Source: an uncultured Bacteroides sp. (GTDB lineage Bacteria > Bacteroidota > Bacteroidia > Bacteroidales > Bacteroidaceae). From it: a stretch of DNA of 62,451 nt. Under the pieces are notes generated by a model, which saw only the letters and a program-made list of their open reading frames with translations, was not told where the DNA came from and made no database searches. The stretch lies in the NCBI GenBank assembly GCA_949288715.1, contig CASELH010000008.1:1-62451 (forward strand). Direction: 5' to 3'. Positions 35,347 through 43,121 of this stretch are shown here, in pieces; positions within the stretch are counted from its first letter, which is position 1, and every line of letters starts with the position of its first letter. The translations under genes were made by a program, and so were the position numbers.

Positions 35347-36468
35347 ATGAAAGATTTGGATAAGTTTGTGCTTTATGACCCAGTGGAGACGAATGGTACA
35401 TCGAGCATACCGGATAGAAAAGGTTGTTATTTGATAGTCCTTCGTTCAAACGCTACATTTATTGAGTGTAAGAAGATCGCTATTGCTCCTAAATTGACAT
35501 CAATAGATGTTTCGGGCACTTCATTTGGTGTAGTCTATGTGGGGGAAACAAAAAACTTGCGGGATGAATATGAAAATAACTTTCTTGGGAAAGTCGGGAA
35601 TAATTCGTCTTTTTGGAAGTCTATAGGTTGCCTGATGGGGTATACCTTGTACCAAGGTGACACCTCTTCAGCTACCGGGGCATTCAGCAAATTTTCAGTA
35701 GCGGCAGAAAAGGGAATTAAAAAGTGGATTACAGGAAATCTGTTATTCTTGTACTGTGCTGATGAAGGAGGCCAATGTGCTGAACAGGAATTGATAAATG
35801 CTTATAATCCACCGCTGAATCTTTTGAATAATTCCAATAAGGTTAATTCCCAGTATAGGAAAAAGCTTTCGGAATTGAGAAATATATCTGCATCGAAAAC
35901 AAAGGGAGTTCAGCGCAGTCGCCGTAATGAGCCCAAAAACGATATGTCGCTTTCTGTGAATGTTCAAAAAGAGATAGCTGACATGCAAAAAAGAATTCAA
36001 GAACGGATGCAAAACCCAAAAAGGCAAAATGTTTTTTGTCCTCGTTGCGGAGCGAGTCTTGTGGTTCCCGATGGATTGAAAAATGAAAAAAAACTTTCTT
36101 GTTCAATATGTGGAGCAAGTTTTTCTAATCCGTTGTATGATTCCAATAAGGGGGAAACGAAAGATAAGATAACCCTTAAAAAGGGTATCATTTTTATTAC
36201 GGCTGTAATTTTGATTTGCATATGGTTTGCAAATATGGAAATTAGTCCTGATACAAATAGGCATGGGGCAGTTCGATATTATTTGAAATACCATTATCTT
36301 AAAGATCCGGATAGTTATCAATCTATAGACTGGAATACTACCCAATCAGGTGATAAAATCTATGTGCGTCATAAATATAGAGCTAAAAATAGCTTCGGAG
36401 GTTATGTGGTTGAAGAAAAAACATTTATATTTGATACAGAAGGAAATCTTAAAGAAATTGTAGATTAA
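35347..36468 (+). CDS. GIY-YIG-like protein B fused to zinc ribbon and membrane helix
   Basis: A 373-residue protein. The GIY-YIG-like domain has GCY (26-28), VYVG (63-66), R72, FWKSIGCLMGY (89-99), glutamates at 146/148 and NPPLN (154-158). A coiled or basic linker is followed by a zinc ribbon (C231, C234, C252, C255), one membrane helix (about 281-296) and a C-terminal domain of about 75 residues. A nuclease-like domain tethered to the inner membrane is unusual. A GGGAGG stretch (35334-35339) precedes the start and is stronger than normal for this group. Confidence 0.75.
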   Translation: MKDLDKFVLYDPVETNGTSSIPDRKGCYLIVLRSNATFIECKKIAIAPKLTSIDVSGTSFGVVYVGETKNLRDEYENNFLGKVGNNSSFWKSIGCLMGYTLYQGDTSSATGAFSKFSVAAEKGIKKWITGNLLFLYCADEGGQCAEQELINAYNPPLNLLNNSNKVNSQYRKKLSELRNISASKTKGVQRSRRNEPKNDMSLSVNVQKEIADMQKRIQERMQNPKRQNVFCPRCGASLVVPDGLKNEKKLSCSICGASFSNPLYDSNKGETKDKITLKKGIIFITAVILICIWFANMEISPDTNRHGAVRYYLKYHYLKDPDSYQSIDWNTTQSGDKIYVRHKYRAKNSFGGYVVEEKTFIFDTEGNLKEIVD

Positions 36469-36478
36469 AAAGTGAACC

Positions 36479-37303
36479 ATGGAACAGTGGAATTTACTAC
36501 AAAAGAATGCTACACAGATATTATCTGATGGTATGCATGAGTTACTGCGGCAGCCATATCGTAAATTGGATTCGGTTATGTCCCCAATGTCAGGTAATTA
36601 TTTGATTTCATTGGATACACTTGGCTTGTATGCAGGTGAAAGTTTGGATGTGGCACACAGGTTAGAGCAGCAATCAAAGCCTAAGACTTCTACATTCTAT
36701 AAAAACTATCAGAAGCAGGTAGGGATTGCAGCTAAGCCTATAACGAATTTTAGAGCACAAACGATTCATACAACTTTGGGGCGTAAAGAATTGGAAGAGT
36801 TCTGTATTGTCAATATACCTACCCCTTTGAATAAATTCCAATTGGACAAAAAGGCTAAAGTTGTGTTGGAGGATATGGGTATGTGGAAGGAAATACAGGC
36901 TAAATCATCTGCTATCTTAGAAACAGGCATGCAGGAAGCGTTATCTTTTCCTCAACAGGAATGGAATCCACTTCTTGTTCCGGATAAAGGAGGAGTGTAC
37001 TTAATTTATCATAGAGGAAAGCTGATTTATATTGGTGAAACATCTTGTATGTCAGAACGAATAAAAACTCACTCTGGACAGACCTATTTTTCTGCTTTCC
37101 GGAGAAATTGTGGAACAATATTATTTAGTTTTGTCCTACAGGAGAGAAATGGTAAGAAACGTTACTTTACGGAAAAAGAGGATTATACGATAGATTGCTT
37201 TTTAAAGGAGTGTACTGTTGTCCCATTCCCGGTAGCTATAGGTAGGGGAGAGTTGGAAGAATATCTGATTAGAAAATTCACTCCTGTATTAAATAAGAAA
37301 TGA
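36479..37303 (+). CDS. GIY-YIG-like protein C with two tandem domains
   Basis: A 274-residue protein with two GIY-YIG-like repeats. The first has GNY (39-41), LYAG (50-53), R61, glutamates at 104/106 and PLN (116-118). The second has GVY (172-174), YIG (184-186), R194, glutamates at 258/260 and VLN (270-272). All five hallmark positions are therefore present in both copies, so either could be active. It starts 10 bp after protein B and is the last gene of the AT-rich cluster. Its partners and substrate are unknown. Confidence 0.75.
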   Translation: MEQWNLLQKNATQILSDGMHELLRQPYRKLDSVMSPMSGNYLISLDTLGLYAGESLDVAHRLEQQSKPKTSTFYKNYQKQVGIAAKPITNFRAQTIHTTLGRKELEEFCIVNIPTPLNKFQLDKKAKVVLEDMGMWKEIQAKSSAILETGMQEALSFPQQEWNPLLVPDKGGVYLIYHRGKLIYIGETSCMSERIKTHSGQTYFSAFRRNCGTILFSFVLQERNGKKRYFTEKEDYTIDCFLKECTVVPFPVAIGRGELEEYLIRKFTPVLNKK

Positions 37304-37369
37304 ATTGTTGCTTATTGACTGGCTGAAATTTAGGCAAGAGCATGGGGATGAATGCCTACAGTGCTCCCA

Positions 37370-37399
37370 GATGCTGGATAGCATTATTGAGAATAGGGG
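37370..37399. repeat. 30-bp direct repeat, left copy flanking the Fic gene
   Basis: The sequence begins GATGCTGGATAGCATTATTG and matches 38612-38641 at 28 of 30 bases. It also forms a small stem (GATGCT-GGAT-AGCATT, one mismatch). Confidence 0.8.
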
Positions 37400-37486
37400 C
37401 TACTGAGAAGACGGAACGGCGGATAATTTAAAAGAAAAGAGAAGTATTTTCTCAAACGAATTGCTTACATTTGCAAAAAAAGACTC

Positions 37487-37511
37487 AAAAGGTGGTATGG
37501 TACCACCTTTT
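37487..37511. promoter_or_regulatory. Perfect 11-bp stem palindrome over the Fic start codon
   Basis: AAAAGGTGGTA (37487-37497) is perfectly complementary to TACCACCTTTT (37501-37511), leaving a TGG loop. The ATG of the Fic gene (37497-37499) lies at the tip. A third GGTGGTA follows at 37515-37521. It could be an operator or an RNA hairpin that hides the start codon. Confidence 0.65.
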
Positions 37512-38606
37512 GAGGTGGTAAATGAAGATGGGGCAATGGTAAAGCGAGTTACATTAGAGAATTTGTTTGCAGCATGGCAAGCGTTGTTGCCGCTGGATGA
37601 CGGCATGAGGTTGCGCCTTCGTAAGAAATTTACGGTGGAATACAATTATAATAGCAATCATATCGAGGGCAATACCTTGACTTACGGACAAACGGAATTA
37701 CTGCTGTTGTTTGGCAAGGTAAGCGGAGAAGGCAGCTTGAAAGACTTCAATGATATGAAGGCGAGTGATGTGGGATTGAAGATGGTGGAAGAAGAAGTGC
37801 GGCAACGAGCGGTTCCATTGACACAAAACTTCATACGGCAGTTGCATCATACCCTATTGCGTGAAGACTATACCGTTTACCGCACGCTTCCCGGTGGTGT
37901 GGAAACCGGCTACGTCATTCACGCCGGACGATACAAGACCCGCCCTAACAGTGTCATTACACGTTACGGCAATAGGTTTGAATACGCATCACCGGAGGAA
38001 ACGCCGGCTTTTATGGCAGATTTGGTGGACTGGTATAATGCGGCGGAACAGTCGGGTGTGCTGACACCGGTGGAACTGGCGGCACTTTTCCACTACCGCT
38101 ATATACGCATCCATCCTTTTGAGGACGGGAACGGACGTATTGCCCGATTGTTGGTGAATTACATCCTGAGCCGGCACGGTTGGCCGATGGTGGTAGTCCG
38201 TACACGTAAAAAGCAGGCTTATATCGAAGCTTTGCATCAGACGGATCTGATAGTGGGCAATAATCCGGGTGACGGCGCGCATGCCACGCTGGCACAGATA
38301 CGCCCGTTTGTGAATTATTTTAAGAAGCTGGTGTCTGATGAATTGAGCAACGACATCGATTTCGTCACACACTGTGGAACGGATGCTTGGTGGTATGACG
38401 GAGAGCGGATAAAGTTTCGCAGCCCGAATGCTTCACGGCTGCTGGAACTTCTTCAAAAGAATCCTTTCACCACCTATATGGAAATCTCCGGTTTGCTGGG
38501 AATCAATATGTCAGCCGTACAGAAACTCATTAAAGGAATGACAGATAAAGGTTATATCGGGCGAAGTGAAAAGGAGGGTAATTGGCATGTGTTTGCCATA
38601 CGCTAG
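37497..38606 (+). CDS. Fic family protein (class II, N-terminal inhibitory helix)
   Basis: A 369-residue protein. The N-terminal inhibitory motif SNHIEGN (about 53-59) fits the [S/T]xxxE[G/N] helix of class II Fic proteins. The catalytic motif HPFEDGNGR is at about 206-214, and a C-terminal winged helix (YMEISGLLGINMSAVQKLIKGM) follows. It should AMPylate or deAMPylate an unknown target. An in-frame TTG at 37461 overlaps a TACATTTG promoter element (37466-37473), so I chose ATG 37497. The gene lies between 30-bp direct repeats. Confidence 0.88.
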   Translation: MVPPFEVVNEDGAMVKRVTLENLFAAWQALLPLDDGMRLRLRKKFTVEYNYNSNHIEGNTLTYGQTELLLLFGKVSGEGSLKDFNDMKASDVGLKMVEEEVRQRAVPLTQNFIRQLHHTLLREDYTVYRTLPGGVETGYVIHAGRYKTRPNSVITRYGNRFEYASPEETPAFMADLVDWYNAAEQSGVLTPVELAALFHYRYIRIHPFEDGNGRIARLLVNYILSRHGWPMVVVRTRKKQAYIEALHQTDLIVGNNPGDGAHATLAQIRPFVNYFKKLVSDELSNDIDFVTHCGTDAWWYDGERIKFRSPNASRLLELLQKNPFTTYMEISGLLGINMSAVQKLIKGMTDKGYIGRSEKEGNWHVFAIR

Positions 38607-38611
38607 TCTCG

Positions 38612-38641
38612 GATGCTGGATAGCATCATTGAGAACAGGGG
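38612..38641. repeat. 30-bp direct repeat, right copy flanking the Fic gene
   Basis: This is the second copy (28 of 30 identical to 37370-37399), beginning 5 bp after the Fic stop codon. Here the stem GATGCT-GGAT-AGCATC is perfect. Confidence 0.8.
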
Positions 38642-38688
38642 TGAGTAAATAGTTGCTGCCCGGCTGATGTTCTTTCGCACGGAATTGC

Positions 38689-38696
38689 TACCTTTG
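38689..38696 (+). promoter_or_regulatory. -7 element of the ABC-F gene
   Basis: TACCTTTG matches TAnnTTTG, 35 nt before the ABC-F start at 38732. No good -33 box is seen. Confidence 0.5.
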
Positions 38697-38731
38697 CGCC
38701 GCAAATGGAAAGTTTATAGTACGCTGTTGTT

Positions 38732-40720
38732 ATGATATCCGTAGAAGGACTCAAGGTAGAATTCAATGCCACTCCGCTGTTTGAAGACGTTTCTTATGTG
38801 ATAAACAAGAAAGACCGCATTGCGCTGGTAGGAAAGAACGGTGCGGGCAAGTCGACCATGCTGAAGATATTGGCGGGCTTGCAGCAGCCTACGGCGGGCA
38901 CGGTGGCCGTGCCACGCGATTGCACCATCGGCTACCTGCCCCAGGTGATGAAGCTGGCCGATAGCCGCACGGTGATGCAGGAGGCTGAGCAGGCTTTTGC
39001 ACACATCCATGAGATGCAGGCCGACATTGACCGCATCAATGGGGAGCTGGCTGAGCGTACCGACTATGAGAGTGAGGATTACCAGAAACTGATAGAACGC
39101 TTTACGCACCTGAATGACCGCTTCCTGATGATGGGCGGCACCAATTACCAGGCAGAGATTGAGCGCACGTTGCAGGGACTGGGCTTTGAGCGCACGGACT
39201 TTGACCGCCCCACAAGCGAGTTCTCGGGCGGGTGGCGCATGCGCATCGAGCTGGCCAAACTGCTGTTGCAGCGCCCCGACGTGCTGCTGCTGGACGAGCC
39301 TACCAATCACCTGGACATAGAGAGCATACAGTGGCTGGAGCAGTTCCTAGCCACGCGAGCCAATGCGGTGGTGCTGGTGAGTCACGACCGCGCCTTCCTG
39401 AACAACGTCACCACGCGCACCATTGAAATATCTTGTGGACACATCTACGACTATAAAGTGAAGTACGACGACTTTGTGCGCCTGCGCAAGGAACGCCGCG
39501 AGCAGCAGCTCCGTGCCTACGAGAATCAGCAGAAGCAGATAGAAGACACCGAGGCCTTCATTGAGCGCTTCCGCTACAAGGCCACCAAGGCTGTGCAGGT
39601 GCAGAGCCGCATCAAGCAGCTGGCCAAGCTGGAGCGCATCGAGGTGGACGAGGAGGACACATCGGCTCTCCGCCTCAAGTTCACCTGCTCCAGTCGGAGC
39701 GGAAATTACCCTGTCATTTGCGAGAACGTGGCCAAGGCATACGGCGACCATGTGGTGTTTCACGACGTGAACCTCACCATCAACCGGGGCGAGAAGGTGG
39801 CTTTCGTGGGCAAGAACGGCGAAGGTAAGTCTACGCTGGTGAAGTGCATCATGGGTGAGATAACCGACTATACGGGCCGCCTCACTCTGGGGCACAATGT
39901 GCAGATAGGATACTTCGCGCAGAACCAGGCACAGCTACTGGACGAGAACCTGACGGTGTTCGACACCATCGATCGGGTGGCCGTGGACGACATCCGTACC
40001 CGCATACGCGACATATTGGGCGCCTTCATGTTTGGTGGCGAGGCATCGGAAAAGAAAGTCCGTGTGCTGAGCGGAGGCGAGCGCACGCGCCTGGCCATGA
40101 TAAAACTGCTGCTCGAGCCGGTGAACTTCCTCATCCTCGACGAGCCCACCAACCACCTGGACATGCGCTCGAAGGACGTGCTGAAGGAGGCCATCCGCGA
40201 CTTCGACGGTACGGTCATCCTCGTAAGTCACGACCGCGACTTCCTGGACGGGCTGGCCACCAAGGTCTATGAGTTTGGCGGCGGATTGGTCAGGGAGCAC
40301 CTGGGCGGCATCTACGACTTCTTGCGCAGCAAAACTTCCGCTCCCGACCTCCCGGGCAATGGCGAACGGCTGGATGCGCTTTTCCTGGACAAGGGCAAGG
40401 CAAAGTCCGCAGAAGACGCTGCCTCCGCCAAGGGAAGCGGCGGGGAAAAGTCCGCCCGCCTCTCCTACGAAGAGCAGAAGGAACGCAACAAGCGGTTGAA
40501 AAGGCTGGAGCGCCGTGTGGCCGACTGCGAGGCGGAGATATCCGAGATAGAGTCGGCCATCGCCATACTGGAGGCGCAGATGGCTACGCCCGAGGGGGCG
40601 GCGGACATGTCGCTTTACGACAAGCACCAGAAACTCAAGGCCCGACTGGATGAAGCTATGGAAGAATGGGACGCCGCCTCGACAGCATTGGATGATGAAA
40701 AAGGCGGACAAACGGAATGA
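38732..40720 (+). CDS. ABC-F family ATPase
   Basis: A 662-residue soluble protein with two ATP-binding cassettes and no membrane segments. Walker A motifs are GKNGAGKS (34-41) and GKNGEGKS in the second half. Signature motifs (SGGWRMR, SGGERTR) and Walker B/ABC-F LLDEPTNHLD and ILDEPTNHLD are intact. The inter-domain linker is helical, and a C-terminal coiled coil (about 585-655) is present. ABC-F proteins act on the ribosome to relieve stalling, and some give antibiotic protection. The Uup/YheS-like layout suggests housekeeping. Array A6 begins soon after its stop. Confidence 0.92.
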   Translation: MISVEGLKVEFNATPLFEDVSYVINKKDRIALVGKNGAGKSTMLKILAGLQQPTAGTVAVPRDCTIGYLPQVMKLADSRTVMQEAEQAFAHIHEMQADIDRINGELAERTDYESEDYQKLIERFTHLNDRFLMMGGTNYQAEIERTLQGLGFERTDFDRPTSEFSGGWRMRIELAKLLLQRPDVLLLDEPTNHLDIESIQWLEQFLATRANAVVLVSHDRAFLNNVTTRTIEISCGHIYDYKVKYDDFVRLRKERREQQLRAYENQQKQIEDTEAFIERFRYKATKAVQVQSRIKQLAKLERIEVDEEDTSALRLKFTCSSRSGNYPVICENVAKAYGDHVVFHDVNLTINRGEKVAFVGKNGEGKSTLVKCIMGEITDYTGRLTLGHNVQIGYFAQNQAQLLDENLTVFDTIDRVAVDDIRTRIRDILGAFMFGGEASEKKVRVLSGGERTRLAMIKLLLEPVNFLILDEPTNHLDMRSKDVLKEAIRDFDGTVILVSHDRDFLDGLATKVYEFGGGLVREHLGGIYDFLRSKTSAPDLPGNGERLDALFLDKGKAKSAEDAASAKGSGGEKSARLSYEEQKERNKRLKRLERRVADCEAEISEIESAIAILEAQMATPEGAADMSLYDKHQKLKARLDEAMEEWDAASTALDDEKGGQTE

Positions 40721-40758
40721 CACCCATACCCCCTCCAGAACACCCTGTAGCGGGGCAT

Positions 40759-40850
40759 TGGGACACCACCGGTGGTGTCTGCCGGACATCACCAGTGATG
40801 ACCACTTGATATCACCAGTGATGTCTGCCCCACATCACCAGTGGTGCCTG
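40759..40850. repeat. 23-bp dyad array A6, four units
   Basis: Dyad centres lie at 40770.5, 40793.5, 40816.5 and 40839.5, exactly 23 bp apart. Cores are ACACCACCGGTGGTGT, CATCACCAGTGATG, ATCACCAGTGAT and CATCACCAGTGGTG. It lies between the ABC-F stop (40720) and the M13 peptidase start. Confidence 0.9.
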
Positions 40851-40906
40851 CGAGGAACGTTGAGATGTAGAAAATGATTTACTAACTAAATATACTTTAT
40901 CTTATT

Positions 40907-42937
40907 ATGAACTTGAAACATTACCTCCCCGTTGCAGCCGCCTGCCTCATTATGGCCGGCTGCAACACCGGCAAGACGGGCCAGACCATCGGCATCGACC
41001 TTGCCAACCTCGACACCACGGCACTGCCGGGTACCGATTTTTACCAATACGCCTGCGGCGGCTGGATGAAAAAACACCCGCTCACGGCCGAGTACTCGCA
41101 ATACGGCTCCTTCACCATCCTGGCCGAGGAGAACCGCAAGCAGATGCAGGGCCTCATCGAAGGGCTGGCCGCCCAGCAGCACGAGGCCGGCAGCGTGGCT
41201 CAGAAGGTGGCCGACCTCTACAAGATGGCCATGGACAGCGTGAAACTCAACCAAGACGGCATTGCCCCCATCAAGGCTGAGCTGGAAGAAATAGCCGCAC
41301 TGAAGGACAAGAAAGACGTATACGCCCTGCTTGGCTCGCTGGAGCGCCGCGGCATTACCAGCTACCTGGGTACCGGCGTGGGTGCCGACCAGAAGAACAG
41401 CGCGATGAACGCCGTCTACACCGGTCAGGCAGGCCTCTCGATGGGCGAGCGCGACTACTACCTGGCTACCGACGAGGCTACCACCAAGATACGCGAAGCC
41501 TTCAAGGTGCACGTGGTGAAGATGCTGCAGCTGGCCGGCTACGATGAGGCCACCGCACAGAAGACCCGCGACATCGTGATGGACGTGGAGACCCGCTTGG
41601 CCGAAGCCTTCCGCAGCATGGTGGAACTGCGCGACCCGCAAGCCAACTACAACAAGATGACAATGGACGACGTGCGCAAGCAGACGCCCACCTTCAACTG
41701 GGATGCCTACCTTACCAATCTCGGACTGAAAGACGTGCAGGAAATCATCGTGCAGCAGCCCGAGGCTTTGACTGCCGCCGCCAAGCTGCTCGACACCCTG
41801 CCTGCCGACCAACAGGTGCTTTACCTGCAATGGAAACTCATCGACCATGCCGCCTCCTTCCTGAGCGACGACATCGTGGAGCAGAACTTCGACTTCTATA
41901 GCCGCACCATGAGCGGCGCGCAGGAGATGCAACCCCGCTGGAAGCGTGCCGTCTCCGTCACCAGCGGCGTGCTGGGCGAAGCCGTAGGCCAGATGTATGT
42001 GGAGAAATACTTCCCCGCAGCAGCCAAGGAACGCATGGTAGGCCTCGTGAAGAACCTGCAAGACGCCTTGGGCGAACGCATCAAGGCACTGGAATGGATG
42101 AGCGACGAGACCAAGGCCAAGGCGCTGGAGAAGCTGGCTGCCTTCCACGTCAAGATAGGCTATCCCGACAAGTGGAAAGACTACAGCAAGCTGGAGATAA
42201 AGAACGACTCCTACTATGCCAACATAGAGCGTGCTACCGTATGGGCCAGCGACGAGAACATGGCCAAGGCCGGCAAGCCCGTGGACAAGGAAGAGTGGCA
42301 CATGACTCCGCAGACGGTGAATGCCTACTACAACCCCACAACCAATGAAATCTGCTTCCCCGCCGGTATCTTGCAGCCGCCTTTCTTCGACATGAATGCG
42401 GATGATGCCTTCAACTACGGTGCCATCGGCGTAGTCATTGGCCATGAGATGACCCACGGATTCGACGACCAGGGCCGTCAATACGACAAGGAAGGCAACC
42501 TGACCGACTGGTGGACGGCTGAGGATGCCGAGCGCTTCAACGAGCGTGCCCAGGTGATGGTGAACTTCTTCGACAGCATTCAGGTGGCTCCGGGCGTGCA
42601 TGCCAACGGAAAGCAGACGCTGGGCGAAAACATTGCCGACTACGGTGGTCTGCAAGTGTCTTATCAAGCCTTCAAAAAGGCCACGGCACAGAACCCGCTG
42701 CCTGTAGTAGACGGCCTGACACCCGAGCAACGCTTCTTCCTGGCCTATGCCGGCGTATGGGCCAACAATGTGCGTCCCGAGTTCGTGCTCTACCTCACCA
42801 AGATGGATGTACACTCGTTGGGCGAATGGCGTGTAAACGGTGCTCTGCCCCAGATAGACGCTTGGTATGAAGCCTTCAATATTACCGAGAGCGACCCGAT
42901 GTTCTTGCCTAAGGCAGAGCGGGTATCTATCTGGTAA
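40907..42937 (+). CDS. M13 family zinc metallopeptidase (PepO/neprilysin-like), lipoprotein
   Basis: A 676-residue protein with lipobox IMAGC (C19), so anchored in the envelope. The zinc motif is HEMTH (H513, E514, H517), with the third ligand in GENIADYGG downstream. The N-terminal M13_N domain (about 40-440) caps the active site and restricts it to short peptides. Length and plan fit bacterial PepO. It is apparently transcribed alone and is followed by an intrinsic terminator at 42964-43002. Confidence 0.93.
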   Translation: MNLKHYLPVAAACLIMAGCNTGKTGQTIGIDLANLDTTALPGTDFYQYACGGWMKKHPLTAEYSQYGSFTILAEENRKQMQGLIEGLAAQQHEAGSVAQKVADLYKMAMDSVKLNQDGIAPIKAELEEIAALKDKKDVYALLGSLERRGITSYLGTGVGADQKNSAMNAVYTGQAGLSMGERDYYLATDEATTKIREAFKVHVVKMLQLAGYDEATAQKTRDIVMDVETRLAEAFRSMVELRDPQANYNKMTMDDVRKQTPTFNWDAYLTNLGLKDVQEIIVQQPEALTAAAKLLDTLPADQQVLYLQWKLIDHAASFLSDDIVEQNFDFYSRTMSGAQEMQPRWKRAVSVTSGVLGEAVGQMYVEKYFPAAAKERMVGLVKNLQDALGERIKALEWMSDETKAKALEKLAAFHVKIGYPDKWKDYSKLEIKNDSYYANIERATVWASDENMAKAGKPVDKEEWHMTPQTVNAYYNPTTNEICFPAGILQPPFFDMNADDAFNYGAIGVVIGHEMTHGFDDQGRQYDKEGNLTDWWTAEDAERFNERAQVMVNFFDSIQVAPGVHANGKQTLGENIADYGGLQVSYQAFKKATAQNPLPVVDGLTPEQRFFLAYAGVWANNVRPEFVLYLTKMDVHSLGEWRVNGALPQIDAWYEAFNITESDPMFLPKAERVSIW

Positions 42938-42963
42938 ACGGATATTCCCCGTCCTGATATGTC

Positions 42964-43002
42964 AAAGCCTCTGTGCGGATAAAACCGTGCAGGGGCTTTT
43001 TT
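42964..43002 (+). terminator. Intrinsic terminator after the M13 peptidase
   Basis: AAAGCCTCTGTGCGG pairs with CCGTGCAGGGGCTTT with a few mismatches and is followed by a run of six T. Confidence 0.8.
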
Positions 43003-43121
43003 GTTCATTTCATAAGCCCTTGTTGCAGAAAATCTCAAAAAAACGATAAAAAGCATCAGGCGCTTTAGGAATGTGGTTGTCACGGAGCATCATAATAACA
43101 AATGCATCACATTTGACAACC

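Noticed and set aside
33454-37303. Homing endonucleases of introns
   Set aside because: No host gene is interrupted and no intron structure is seen. The GIY-YIG-like genes form an ordinary cluster.
37461-37496. TTG start of the Fic gene at 37461
   Set aside because: It would include the TACATTTG promoter element in the coding region. The ATG at 37497 is better.
40886-42814. Long minus-strand open frame opposite the M13 peptidase
   Set aside because: It is antisense to a gene with an intact HEMTH zinc motif, and its predicted protein is Gly/Val/His-rich without a domain.
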